Shown here in pieces: positions 9,597-20,479 of a stretch of 64,000 bases of DNA. Each line of letters starts with the position of its first letter. Within the stretch, counting starts at the first letter, position 1. The notes beneath the pieces were generated by a model. It was not told where the DNA came from. It was given only the letters and a program-made list of their open reading frames with translations, and did no database searches. The stretch lies in assembly GCF_003693265.1 (NCBI RefSeq), contig NZ_RDRE01000007.1:62001-126000 (forward strand), given 5' to 3'. Origin of the DNA: Corynebacterium gottingense (GTDB lineage Bacteria; Actinomycetota; Actinomycetes; Mycobacteriales; Mycobacteriaceae). The translations under genes and the position numbers were made by a program.

Positions 9597-9632
9597 TTTA
9601 CAACTTTCTAGATTTTTGGAATTCTAGAAGGT
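9597..9632 (+). promoter_or_regulatory. Promoter/operator of the serine hydrolase operon
   Basis: TTTACA (9597-9602) is followed 17 nt later by AATTCT and 7 nt later by the ATG, the layout of a leaderless promoter. Inside it lies TTTTGGAATTCTAGAA (9614-9629) and a perfect 7-bp dyad TTCTAGA/TCTAGAA (9606-9612, 9623-9629). The same TTTACA, 11 nt, TTTTGGAA-nn-CTAGAA, 3 nt, ATG arrangement precedes the ArsR-like regulator gene downstream, which points to shared control. Confidence 0.65.
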
Positions 9633-10664
9633 ATGAAACACGCATGCTCCCGACCTATTGCCGGTGCCATTGGCGCCGTCACCGCCGCCGCGACGGCTGC
9701 CCTCCTGCTCACCTTCGGCCCACAGCGCATCAGCCTGGCTACCGCGCACACCGGCGACGCGCAGCTCGCGGCCGCGCTCGAGCGCAGCGCCGCCGCCGAG
9801 CCGGGGCACCGCGCGCTCTCGGCGCTGGTGTACGACCAGGGCCGAGTCACGTTCGGCGGCCTCGGCGCCGACGAGCACACCGAGTTTGAGATCGGCTCGG
9901 TGACCAAAACGTTCAACGCGGAGCTGGTACGGCAGCTAATCCGCGCCAATGAGCTCACCCTGGACACCACCGTCGGCGACATCCTCGGCGCCACCGGCGC
10001 ACCGATCGATTCAGTCACCGTGGAAGAGCTGCTCAACCACACCGCTGGGCTCCCGCCAATGGGCCGCCTCGGGCTGCCGGACATCCTGAAAGCCAACGTC
10101 ACCCAGGGCGGCAACGCGTACCGCACCGACTCCCCCGACGACATCCTTGCCGCCGCCCGGACCATGAAGCTCCACGGCCGCGGCGAATACGCATACTCCA
10201 ACTACGGGCACGCGCTGCTCGGGCAACTGCTCGCGGTGAAAACTGGCACGCCGTACGAGGAACTGGTGCGAACGCGGATCTTTGAGCCTGCGGGCATGGA
10301 CGAATCGTTCGTGGCGGGACCCGGCGGGGTGGATACGCACGTGCTCGGGCGCGGCCTGCGCAGTAACGGGCGCGAGGCGGAGCCCTGGGACATGGACGGC
10401 TGGGCACCGGCGGGCGCGATCCGCTCGACCGCGTCCGACATGGCGCGATTCATCGAGTGGGTCGACGAGCACGGTCGGCCCGACTACGGCTGGGCCACGG
10501 CCGATCAATACACCTTCCACAACGGTGGGACCGGTGGGTTTCGCACGATGCTCGTGTGGGATCCGGACAACCCGCACCGCGCCGTGTACGTCGCCGGCGA
10601 CACCGAAGCCTGGGTCGACGACCTAGGCATCAACCTCCTCGACACCACCAAGGAGCTCGCATGA
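9633..10664 (+). CDS. Serine hydrolase, beta-lactamase/class C-like, exported
   Basis: This 343-residue protein is probably secreted: residues 1-30 have a basic start and a hydrophobic stretch (GAIGAVTAAATAALLLTF). The penicillin-recognising fold is marked by SVTK (residues 89-92, catalytic Ser and Lys), YSN (188-190), and HNGG near the C-terminus in place of KTG. That pattern fits the beta-lactamase/D-aminopeptidase/esterase family rather than a true resistance enzyme. The ATG has no Shine-Dalgarno sequence. Its stop overlaps the ATG of the next small gene (ATGA), and an ArsR-like regulator follows, so the three form an operon. Natural substrate unknown. Confidence 0.85.
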   Translation: MKHACSRPIAGAIGAVTAAATAALLLTFGPQRISLATAHTGDAQLAAALERSAAAEPGHRALSALVYDQGRVTFGGLGADEHTEFEIGSVTKTFNAELVRQLIRANELTLDTTVGDILGATGAPIDSVTVEELLNHTAGLPPMGRLGLPDILKANVTQGGNAYRTDSPDDILAAARTMKLHGRGEYAYSNYGHALLGQLLAVKTGTPYEELVRTRIFEPAGMDESFVAGPGGVDTHVLGRGLRSNGREAEPWDMDGWAPAGAIRSTASDMARFIEWVDEHGRPDYGWATADQYTFHNGGTGGFRTMLVWDPDNPHRAVYVAGDTEAWVDDLGINLLDTTKELA

Positions 10665-10921
10665 TCCTGCTCATCGCATTCGTTATCGCCCTCCTGGCGT
10701 GGGAGACGTTCCGCGCCGCGCGTCGCCCGCAGCGTAGGGGCTTCGCGCTTGCCAACGCCACCCTCACCGCCCTCGTAGTGTGGTGGATCGCCACCCCACT
10801 TGATTGGAACGCTACGCTCCCCATCTGGCTGTGGTGGGCCCTCGCGGTGTGGGCGGCGGTGCTCGTCGGCTTGAGCGCCGCGCGACTCGCTTTACAGCGT
10901 TCCACGGTTTTGGAACGCTAG
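10661..10921 (+). CDS. Small membrane protein of unknown function
   Basis: An 86-residue protein with three hydrophobic segments (residues about 1-15, 33-48 and 57-75), separated by the basic loop RAARRPQRRG. I recognise no family. AAGGAG lies 5 nt before the ATG, and the ATG overlaps the stop of the serine hydrolase gene, so translation is coupled. Its last codons overlap the operator-like sequence in front of the downstream regulator gene. A role in export or immunity linked to the hydrolase is possible but unproven. Confidence 0.65.
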   Translation: MILLIAFVIALLAWETFRAARRPQRRGFALANATLTALVVWWIATPLDWNATLPIWLWWALAVWAAVLVGLSAARLALQRSTVLER

Positions 10922-10926
10922 AACGC
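10891..10926 (+). promoter_or_regulatory. Internal promoter/operator before the ArsR-like regulator gene
   Basis: TTTACA (10891-10896), then TTTTGGAACGCTAGAA (10908-10923), then 3 nt and the ATG. All spacings match the element before the serine hydrolase gene. A perfect 8-bp dyad GCGTTCCA/TGGAACGC (10897-10904, 10911-10918) overlaps it. Autoregulation by the gene product is the simplest reading. Confidence 0.65.
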
Positions 10927-13583
<2,657 letters not shown>

Positions 13584-14324
13584 CTACTCCTGGAAGAGCG
13601 CATACACGCGCGAGGTAATGCTTGGGGCGTCCTTGATGTTCGCCGGGCCGACCACGATCACGGCACCGGTGGCGGGCACCTGCGCGAGGTTGTCCAGCAC
13701 CTCGATCTGGTAGATGTCCTGCTCCAGCACGTACAGCTCGCCGTAAAGGAAGCCGCTTTCCGCGACCGCGACACCGGGGTCGGTGTCCAGGGTTTCGTGG
13801 CCGATGGCTGCGACGCGGCGATCGTCGATAAGCACATGCAGCGCCTCGAGCGACCATCCGGGGGTGTGCTGCACCCCGTCCTCGTCCAGGTTCACAAACG
13901 CGTCTGGGTCCTCCCAACGTGTGGACCAGCCGCTGGAGAAGGCGACGAAGCTGCCGGGCTCGATCGTGCCGTGCTCGGCCTCGAATGCGACGATGTCGTC
14001 GGCGGTCACGGCGTAGTCCGGGTCGGCCTCCACCTTGTCCTCCAGGTGCAGTACGTTGAGCGGCAGGATGAGCTCATCGACGCCGATGCCGGAGACGAGC
14101 CGCTTGCCCGCTGCGAAGTGGCCGGGCGCGTCGACGTGGGTGCCGTAGGGCGTAGCGAAGGTGTACTCCTTGGCCCAGAAGCGGTCCTTTTCGATCGTGC
14201 GGACGTCGCGCTCCTGCATCGGCTCGAATGCCGCGAAGCGCGGGATGTCGGGGTGGACCTCGTGGGTGAGGTCGACGCGCTTCGCGCCGAGGATCTGTTG
14301 CTGCCAGTCGGTGAGTCGTGCCAT
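13584..14324 (-). CDS. Cyclase-family metal-dependent hydrolase (kynurenine formamidase-like)
   Basis: A 246-residue member of the cyclase family, which includes kynurenine formamidase and isatin hydrolase. The metal-binding signature appears as YGTHVDAPGHF (about residues 60-70), and VDLTHEVHPDIPRF near the N-terminus is the usual substrate-side strand. A later conserved His is in GHETLDTDPG. AAAGG lies upstream of the ATG. No tryptophan-degradation genes are near, so the true substrate is uncertain. It is transcribed toward ligA with a tandem repeat in between. Confidence 0.82.
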   Translation of the reverse strand: MARLTDWQQQILGAKRVDLTHEVHPDIPRFAAFEPMQERDVRTIEKDRFWAKEYTFATPYGTHVDAPGHFAAGKRLVSGIGVDELILPLNVLHLEDKVEADPDYAVTADDIVAFEAEHGTIEPGSFVAFSSGWSTRWEDPDAFVNLDEDGVQHTPGWSLEALHVLIDDRRVAAIGHETLDTDPGVAVAESGFLYGELYVLEQDIYQIEVLDNLAQVPATGAVIVVGPANIKDAPSITSRVYALFQE

Positions 14325-14464
14325 GGTGGGCCGCCTTTCGTCGGGATAGATCGGGGTGATGTGAGTCGACTATTCGCCACTAGACAGCTCGGTTCAACAC
14401 TTCTATTCACCGCAACGACCCCCGCGCGTTCGAACGGAAACCCATCCCGTGTTGGGGGCGCGGA

Positions 14465-14477
14465 TACAATGACGGAC
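14465..14477 (+). promoter_or_regulatory. Leaderless promoter of the exonuclease gene
   Basis: TACAAT (14465-14470) followed by GACGGAC places the transcription start at the ATG at 14478. The competing ATG at 14469 overlaps the hexamer itself and is less likely. Confidence 0.6.
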
Positions 14478-15164
14478 ATGGCTTCCGCACCCGCCGCTTT
14501 TGACGCGTCCCGCATGCTCTCCTTCGACCTCGAAACCACCTCCGTAAACCCGCTCGAGGCTCGCATTGTCACCTCAGCCCTCGTGCGTATCGACGGCCGC
14601 GAGGTCACCGCCAACGAGACCCTCGCTGACCCCGGCGTGGAGATCCCAGAGGCCGCGGCAGCGGTCCACGGCATCAGCACCGAGAAGGCGCGCGCCGAGG
14701 GCCGCGACCACGACGAGGTCCTGCGCGAGACCGTCGACGCCATCAAGCAGGGCTGGGAGGACGGGCTCACGCTCATCGTCTTCAACGCCCCCTACGACTT
14801 AAGCGTGTTGCGCGCGCTGACCGGCGACTTCACCGTGACCGGCCCGGTGTTTGACCCGCTGCTCATCGACAGGGCGCGCGACCGCTACCGCAAGGGCAAG
14901 CGCAACCTGGGCGCGCTGTGCGAGCACTACGGGGTGCGCCTGGACAACGCCCACGAGGCGACTTCGGACGCGATGGCGGCCGCGCGCATCGCGTGGAAAC
15001 AGGTGCGCAAGGTCTGGCCCGAGCTCGCGGAGATGGACACCGACGAGCTCATGGAGTACCAGGCGGTAGAAAACTACCGCATCCAGACCGACCTGAAGAA
15101 GTGGCTGGAGTCGCGTGGGCGCGACGCGTCCAACGTGAACATGGGCTGGCCGATGGTGGGCTAA
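14478..15164 (+). CDS. 3'-5' exonuclease, DnaQ/epsilon-like (DEDDh)
   Basis: A 228-residue exonuclease of the DnaQ-like superfamily. Exo I is FDLETT (Asp and Glu metal ligands), Exo II is NAPYDLSVL, and Exo III is HEATSDAMAAAR, with the catalytic His and last Asp. VHGIS earlier matches the usual VHGI element of epsilon-like proteins. It lacks a polymerase or BRCT domain, so it probably acts in repair or RNA/DNA trimming. An in-frame ATG lies at 14469, but the TACAAT hexamer 7 nt before 14478 favours the shorter form. Its stop overlaps the convergent gene by 3 bp. Confidence 0.88.
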   Translation: MASAPAAFDASRMLSFDLETTSVNPLEARIVTSALVRIDGREVTANETLADPGVEIPEAAAAVHGISTEKARAEGRDHDEVLRETVDAIKQGWEDGLTLIVFNAPYDLSVLRALTGDFTVTGPVFDPLLIDRARDRYRKGKRNLGALCEHYGVRLDNAHEATSDAMAAARIAWKQVRKVWPELAEMDTDELMEYQAVENYRIQTDLKKWLESRGRDASNVNMGWPMVG

Positions 15165-15535
15165 ACCTCCGTGAGCTCCGCACGCAGCTTGTCGACAAAC
15201 TCACGTAGCCCTTCGTCATCAGACTCCAGGGCGTACTCCTCCCCGTTCTTCGTCCGGACAATCATGTCTCCGTCAGTCAGGTCCACAGACTCGATGTTTT
15301 CTGCCAGCAGATTTGTGGATTCTCCGTCTTCCACCAGGCGAAGCGTTTCCCCATCGAAATGAGCCTCGCGTTTTTCCGTGAATCCCGAGAACACAACGAA
15401 CCACAGCACACCGAGAGCGGTACCCAAAATAAGGTCGTCCAACACCAGACCGAAGACGACAAAGAACATCGCGCCAAAGGTGACACCCGTCGCGTAGTCA
15501 GCGGTTTTCTTGCTCCAGTGCAGTGGCTCGCTCAT
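15161..15535 (-). CDS. Hypothetical membrane protein
   Basis: A 124-residue protein I do not recognise. Two adjacent hydrophobic helices (about residues 17-33 and 35-52, ATGVTFGAMFFVVFGLVL and ILGTALGVLWFVVFSG) are followed by an acidic cytoplasmic-type domain rich in beta-strand pattern (HFDGETLRLVEDGES). The charged C-terminus ends RAELTEV. Its ATG overlaps the stop of the MetE-like gene (ATGA), so it is the last gene of the mnmA-metE-like transcript. Confidence 0.65.
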   Translation of the reverse strand: MSEPLHWSKKTADYATGVTFGAMFFVVFGLVLDDLILGTALGVLWFVVFSGFTEKREAHFDGETLRLVEDGESTNLLAENIESVDLTDGDMIVRTKNGEEYALESDDEGLREFVDKLRAELTEV

Positions 15536-16377
15536 ACCTCCATGCTAAGCTCTTCGGCCATCTCGCGGGCCGCGCGATAGTTCGCGGCGGTGCCCACCAA
15601 CGTCTCCGCGGGTTCGGCGTATACGTCGACGCGGGTCTGCGCCGGGTCGATCTGCAGATCATCGAAGACACGGTAGAGCTCGCGCGGTGCCATGGTCGGA
15701 ATCGCGATGCGAGTACCCTGGTCCAGTAGCTTGGCCAGCGCGTCCTTGTCGCAGGTGCGCGGGTCGGCGGTGATCCACGGGGTGGCGTCGACAAGCTTTG
15801 GCGTGTGCAGCAGGTGCGCACCGAAGCGCGCGAGCGTTTCCTGCGGTTCCGGGATGGCCCGGATCGTCTCGTAGTCCGTGGTGCCGCGAAGCGTACCGGC
15901 GGTGACCTCGGGCAGCAGCGGCTCGTCGAGCTGCAGCACGACGTCGCCGAAGCGGGCTGCAACATCGCGGCGGTGTTCGGCGCACGCTTCAATCAGCGCA
16001 TCCGTGAGGTCGCGCAGCGCGCCGGCGTCGGTGATCATGCGATGTCCGTTGGGCATCTCGACCTCGGCGGCGAGTGTAAACGGCCCAACCAGCTGCGCCT
16101 TGACGGTGTCGACTTTGCCGTGCCAGGCCTCCTCGAGCACGTCAAGGTCGCGGGCCATGCGGTCGGCATCACCACGCTTGCGGGCGGCGACGCGCCAACC
16201 GCGCGGACCGCGACCAATCGGGATCTCCAGCAGCGTAGCCGTGCGGCCGATCGCGTCCGAGCCCACGCCGCGCTCCGGTAGCTGCGGGATGTGCGGCATG
16301 GCCGTTTCCGAAAGCACCACGTCGGCGGCCTGCGCCAGGTCCGTGCCAGGCATGGGCCCGAGTCCAAAGGCGGTCAT
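15532..16377 (-). CDS. MetE-like (UROD/MetE superfamily) protein, short form
   Basis: A 281-residue protein resembling the C-terminal half of cobalamin-independent methionine synthase. QLDEPLLP and the N-terminal FGLGPMPGTD are typical of this short actinobacterial form, which lies by mnmA and ligA in mycobacteria too. The full enzyme is over 700 residues and binds zinc through a His-x-Cys pair and a later Cys; here the matching strand reads GAHLLHTP with no such pair. Methionine synthase activity is therefore doubtful; a methyltransferase acting with another partner is possible. The ATG at 16377 is 10 nt after the mnmA stop. Confidence 0.78.
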   Translation of the reverse strand: MTAFGLGPMPGTDLAQAADVVLSETAMPHIPQLPERGVGSDAIGRTATLLEIPIGRGPRGWRVAARKRGDADRMARDLDVLEEAWHGKVDTVKAQLVGPFTLAAEVEMPNGHRMITDAGALRDLTDALIEACAEHRRDVAARFGDVVLQLDEPLLPEVTAGTLRGTTDYETIRAIPEPQETLARFGAHLLHTPKLVDATPWITADPRTCDKDALAKLLDQGTRIAIPTMAPRELYRVFDDLQIDPAQTRVDVYAEPAETLVGTAANYRAAREMAEELSMEV

Positions 16378-16387
16378 CGCAGCTCCC

Positions 16388-17482
16388 CTACGCCGTCGCG
16401 CAGATCGTGCCCGAGCCGAGCACCACATCGCCCAGCCCGTCAGGGTCCGGCAGATAGAGCACCGCGGCCTGGCCGCGCGCCACGCCCTCGAGCGGGGTGT
16501 GCAGGTCAAGGGTCATTGAGTCGTCACCGATGCGCGCGGTGCACTTGACGACGCCACCGTGCGCCCGAATCTGCACATTCGCCTCCAGCGGCGCATCCGG
16601 GCTCGCCTGCTCCATCGCGCGATGGAGCACCTTCAGCCGGTCCGCGGTGATCTGGTTGATCTTCAGCGCCTCGCGCGGGCCCACCGTCACGGTGCCGGTC
16701 TCGGCGTCCACGTCGGTGACGTAGCGCGGCTTGCCGTCGGCGGCGGGCACGCGCAGGTTCAGCCCGCGGCGCTGGCCGATCGTGTACTGGAACGCGCCGT
16801 CGTGCTCTTTGAGCTCGGTGCCGTCCTGGTCCTTGATCAGGCCGGGGCGCATGCCGATGGAGCGTCCGAGGAACGCCTGCGTGTTGCCGTCCGGGATGAA
16901 GCAGATGTCGTAGGAATCCGGCTTGTTCGCCGTGGAGAACCCGTAGGCCGCGGCCTCCTCGCGGATCTGCGGCTTTTCCGTATCGCCCACTGGGAACAGG
17001 CAGCGGTCCAGCTCGTCGCGGGTGAGCACGCCCAGGACGTAGGACTGGTCCTTCTTGGGATCAGCGCTGCGTCGCAAATTGCCCTCCGCATCCACGATGG
17101 CGTAGTGGCCGGTGGCCACCGCGTCGAAGCCGAGGGTGACCGCGCGCTCGAGCAGCGCCGCGAACTTGATTTTCTCGTTGCAGCGCAGGCAGGGGTTGGG
17201 GGTCTCGCCGTGCTCGTAGGACCAGACGAAGTTGTCAATCACGTCCTCTTTGAAACGGTCCGAGAAGTCCCACACGTAAAACGGGATGCCCAGCTTGTCG
17301 CACACCCGGCGCGCGTCCGCAGAATCCTCGAGCGAGCAGCAGCCGCGGGCCGACTCGCGGGTCTGCTGCGCGTCCTTGGACAGCGCGAGGTGGACGCCGA
17401 TGACGTCGTGGCCCTGTTCAACCAGGCGCGCAGCCGCCACCGAGCTGTCCACGCCCCCGCTCATCGCTGCTAATACTCGCAT
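16388..17482 (-). CDS. mnmA: tRNA-specific 2-thiouridylase
   Basis: MnmA thiolates U34 of Lys, Glu and Gln tRNAs, taking sulfur relayed from a cysteine desulfurase. The 364-residue protein has the PP-loop [12 protein letters not shown] at its start, the first catalytic Cys in [12 protein letters not shown], the second in [10 protein letters not shown], and GHYA between them. A matching cysteine desulfurase gene lies 6.6 kb away at 24055-25200. TACACT (17496-17491, minus) lies 8 nt before the ATG with no ribosome site. The MetE-like gene and a membrane protein follow closely and are probably co-transcribed. Confidence 0.96.
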   Translation of the reverse strand: MRVLAAMSGGVDSSVAAARLVEQGHDVIGVHLALSKDAQQTRESARGCCSLEDSADARRVCDKLGIPFYVWDFSDRFKEDVIDNFVWSYEHGETPNPCLRCNEKIKFAALLERAVTLGFDAVATGHYAIVDAEGNLRRSADPKKDQSYVLGVLTRDELDRCLFPVGDTEKPQIREEAAAYGFSTANKPDSYDICFIPDGNTQAFLGRSIGMRPGLIKDQDGTELKEHDGAFQYTIGQRRGLNLRVPAADGKPRYVTDVDAETGTVTVGPREALKINQITADRLKVLHRAMEQASPDAPLEANVQIRAHGGVVKCTARIGDDSMTLDLHTPLEGVARGQAAVLYLPDPDGLGDVVLGSGTICATA

Positions 17483-17604
17483 GTGGCGGAAGTGTACCCG
17501 TCAACAGGAGCAGGGGAAAACCCGTCGGCGCTGGGCTCTCAACGGGCCGGAGGGTCATACCGTGGCATGACGATTCAGCTGCGCGCGTTGGCTAGGTTGA
17601 GGGT

Positions 17605-18783
17605 ATGCCACGCACAACTCCCCCGCCGCCGGTTCGTGTGCGAGACGTTGTCATTGCCGTAGCGCTAGCTGCGTGTGCTGCGCTAGGTGCCTTCAGTGCC
17701 TCGCAACCCGTCTGGGCAACCGCCATGCTCGTCGTGTGGACGGTCGCTGCGCCATTCACGCGGTGGCGGTGGCCGGCCGCGACGGCGCTCACCGCGTGTG
17801 CACTGTTGGGTATCCGCGCCTGCGGCACGGAGGTCACCATCGCCGAGATCGTCGTGGCGGTCTTCACCGCGTATATTTCTCGTCGCAACCTGCGCCCCGT
17901 GCTTCGCGACGTCGCCGCCGCAGCGCTGGTCGTCGGCGACCTTGTCGCGCTCTCCCTGGTGTCGCCCGTGCTGCGGAGCATGCCTCTCGACGAGCGCCTC
18001 CCCTACCTGGCGTGGAGCGCCACGCTCCTCGTCGCAGCTGGGCTTTTCGGCGAGCTCCGCAGGCGCGCGGAGGAGACCGCGGCCCGCGAACTGGAGCAGG
18101 CGCTACAGCAGCAACGGATAGCACTCGAGCACGCCATGTCGGAGGAGCGCGCCTTCCTCGCCCGCGAGATCCACGACGTGGTCACGCACTCGCTGGCCGT
18201 GATGGTCGCGCAGGCCGACGGCGGCCGATATTGCGGGGACGGCGACTCCGCGCTCGCGGCCAAGGACGAGGCGCTACGCACGATCGGCGAGGTCGGCCGG
18301 GAGTCGCTCACCCAGATGCGCGAGGTAGTCACGTTACTACGCGCGCCAGAAACGCGGCCGGTCGCACCGTCACCCCATTCACTTGACCTGGACGAGCTGG
18401 TGCGCACGAGCCGACTCGGCGGCCTGGACGTGGACTACACGGAGGCCGGCACCCCGCCTGAGCAACTGCCGCTGGCCACGGCGATCGCGACCCGGCGCAT
18501 GGTCCAGGAGACGCTCACGAATGCGCTCAAGCACGGCGACGGCCGGGCCTCGCTCGACGTGACGTGGCAGGACGAACTCGTGGTGATCAAGGTGGTCAAC
18601 GCCATCGCAGCCCCGCCGTCCGGCCCCTCGGACGGTCACGGTTTGCGGGGGATGCGCGAGCGAGCTTCGCTTATCGACGCCACCGTGAACGCTGGCCCCG
18701 CGCACTCCAACATTGGAGCGCAGCAGTGGGTGACTGAGCTGCGCGTCCCCTACGCTGACCCTCACCCGAAGGAGCAAGCATGA
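17605..18783 (+). CDS. Sensor histidine kinase, NarL/DesK class
   Basis: A 392-residue membrane histidine kinase. Four or five hydrophobic segments fill residues 14-150 with almost no extracytoplasmic loop, the layout of intramembrane sensors. A coiled coil (RAEETAARELEQALQQQR) leads to the HisKA_3 motif REIHDVVTHSL with phosphoacceptor His190. The ATPase has MVQETLTNALKH as N box and DGHGLRGMRERA as G box. TAGGTT lies 6 nt before the ATG, suggesting a leaderless start. It overlaps the response regulator by 4 nt, and a three-gene ABC exporter follows, so the system probably senses a membrane-active agent. Confidence 0.9.
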   Translation: MPRTTPPPPVRVRDVVIAVALAACAALGAFSASQPVWATAMLVVWTVAAPFTRWRWPAATALTACALLGIRACGTEVTIAEIVVAVFTAYISRRNLRPVLRDVAAAALVVGDLVALSLVSPVLRSMPLDERLPYLAWSATLLVAAGLFGELRRRAEETAARELEQALQQQRIALEHAMSEERAFLAREIHDVVTHSLAVMVAQADGGRYCGDGDSALAAKDEALRTIGEVGRESLTQMREVVTLLRAPETRPVAPSPHSLDLDELVRTSRLGGLDVDYTEAGTPPEQLPLATAIATRRMVQETLTNALKHGDGRASLDVTWQDELVVIKVVNAIAAPPSGPSDGHGLRGMRERASLIDATVNAGPAHSNIGAQQWVTELRVPYADPHPKEQA

Positions 18784-19481
18784 GCACAATTCACGTCGGC
18801 ATCGTCGACGACCAGGCGCTCTTCCTCCACGGAATTCGCCGCGTTATCGATTCCCAACCGGACATGTCGGTGCAGTGGCTTGCCGCCAACGGCGCCGAGG
18901 CCCTCGAGCAGCGCGAGGCGCGCCCGGTCGACCTGATACTTATGGACGTGCAGATGCCGGTCCTCGACGGCATCGCCGCCACCGCTGAGGTCGCCCGCCG
19001 GTTCCCGGCGACGAAGGTGGTCATCTTGACCACGTTCGACGACGAAGACTACGTGGTCAACGCGCTTTCCGCTGGCGCGAGCGGCTTCCTGCTCAAGGAT
19101 GCGCAGCCCGAGGTGCTGCTCGACGCCATCCGCACCGTGGCCGCCGGCGACGCCGTCATCTCCCCGCGAGCCACCAAACGCATCCTCGCGCGATTCTCCC
19201 AGCGCCCATCTCCAGCCGAGCACCACGACACCCCGCCGCTATCGGACGGGGATCGCGTGGCGCTCGACGAGCTCACTGCTCGCGAGCGCGAGGTCCTCGT
19301 CGCGATCGGCCGCGGCTGGTCGAATGCGGAGATCGCCGAGCGCATGTTCATTTCCATGCCGACGGTGAAGACCCACGTCGGCCGGATCCTGTCCAAGACG
19401 CAGTCGCGCGACCGCGTGCACGCGGCGCTGTTTGCCTACCGCACCGGCCTGGTCAGCCGCGCTGACCTGCTCGCTCCCTAA
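18780..19481 (+). CDS. Response regulator, NarL/LuxR family
   Basis: A 233-residue DNA-binding response regulator. The receiver domain has DD at residues 10-11, phosphoacceptor Asp56 in LILMDVQMP, and Lys in GFLLKDAQPE. The C-terminal LuxR helix-turn-helix is LTAREREVLVAIGRGWSNAEIAE followed by TVKTHVGRIL. Its ATG overlaps the kinase stop (ATGA). The ABC transporter genes start 84 bp later in the same direction and are the likely target. Confidence 0.93.
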   Translation: MSTIHVGIVDDQALFLHGIRRVIDSQPDMSVQWLAANGAEALEQREARPVDLILMDVQMPVLDGIAATAEVARRFPATKVVILTTFDDEDYVVNALSAGASGFLLKDAQPEVLLDAIRTVAAGDAVISPRATKRILARFSQRPSPAEHHDTPPLSDGDRVALDELTAREREVLVAIGRGWSNAEIAERMFISMPTVKTHVGRILSKTQSRDRVHAALFAYRTGLVSRADLLAP

Positions 19482-19564
19482 GGTGCGCTCATCCCCGGGT
19501 ATGACCAGAAAGATGGTACCCCGCTCCGATGTTTTCGCAGCTCCGCGCGGCAAGAGTGGAAGCC

Positions 19565-20479
19565 ATGGACACACCAATCATTTCAACGAAGGGTCTGACT
19601 AAGACCTACGGGAAACACGCAGTCGTCGACAAGCTTGATCTCGAAGTGCCCAAGGGCGCGGTACATGGCCTGCTGGGGCCGAACGGCTCGGGCAAGTCGA
19701 CCACGATGAAGATGCTGCTCGGACTGACCACCCCGACCTCTGGCGAGATCACCGTACTGGGCCGTCCGATGACGCGCGCGACCCGCGGCGAGGTACTCAC
19801 CGGTATTGGTTCGCTCATCGAGTCGCCCGCCGCGTACCCGCACCTCACCGGCGCCGAGAACATGCGCATTGTCACCCGCCTGTTTAAGGCCGACCCCGCC
19901 AACGCGCAGCGCGCGGTGCGACTCGTGCGCCTTGAACAGCACATGGACAAGCAGGTCAAGCACTATTCACTCGGGATGAAGCAGCGCCTCGGGATCGCCA
20001 TCGCGCTTGTGCGCGACCCGCAGCTGCTCATTCTGGACGAGCCCACGAACGGCCTCGACCCAGCCGGCATCGAGGAGATCCGCGAGCTCATCATCAGCCT
20101 CGCACGCGACGAGGGCCGCACCGTCCTCGTCTCGAGCCACCTCCTCTCCGAGATTGAAAAGATGGCCACCAGCCTGAGCATCATCAACCAGGGCAAGCTC
20201 GTCTTTCAGGGCTCGCAGCAGCAGCTTTTCCGCGCCCACCTCCCCGACCTCTTCATCCAAACCTCAGCAGCCGACGCGGCCGCGGAGGTCCTGCGGGCAT
20301 CGCGCCCCCGCACCGTGCCCGGCGGAGTGGAGCTGACCGGGCTTGCCGACGACGACGTCGCCGCCGCGTGCGCGCAGCTTGTCAGCCATGGCGTGCCGAT
20401 CCACCAGGTGGTGCGCAAGCGCCGCAGCCTCGAAGAGATCTTCATTGGTATGACGGGGCGAGAGGGGCTCAGCGCATGA
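19565..20479 (+). CDS. ABC transporter ATP-binding protein, bacitracin/lantibiotic-resistance type
   Basis: A 304-residue ATPase. It has the Walker A motif GPNGSGKST, Q-loop region GSLIESPAAYPHLTG, signature YSLGMKQRLG (LSGGQ variant seen in BcrA/LanF proteins), Walker B LLILDEP and switch His in LVSSHLL. The C-terminal 75 residues form the extra domain of this subfamily. The ATG at 19565 has GTGGAAG upstream; an in-frame ATG at 19529 lacks support. The first permease starts 4 bp inside the end of this gene. Together with the two permeases and the two-component system it forms a detoxification module, probably against a peptide antibiotic; the substrate is inferred. Confidence 0.9.
   Translation: MDTPIISTKGLTKTYGKHAVVDKLDLEVPKGAVHGLLGPNGSGKSTTMKMLLGLTTPTSGEITVLGRPMTRATRGEVLTGIGSLIESPAAYPHLTGAENMRIVTRLFKADPANAQRAVRLVRLEQHMDKQVKHYSLGMKQRLGIAIALVRDPQLLILDEPTNGLDPAGIEEIRELIISLARDEGRTVLVSSHLLSEIEKMATSLSIINQGKLVFQGSQQQLFRAHLPDLFIQTSAADAAAEVLRASRPRTVPGGVELTGLADDDVAAACAQLVSHGVPIHQVVRKRRSLEEIFIGMTGREGLSA

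Noticed and set aside
14427..14436. CGTTCGAACG palindrome upstream of the exonuclease as a LexA box
   Set aside because: The LexA box of these bacteria has spaced GAAC and GTTC half-sites; this palindrome has no spacer and the wrong half-site order.
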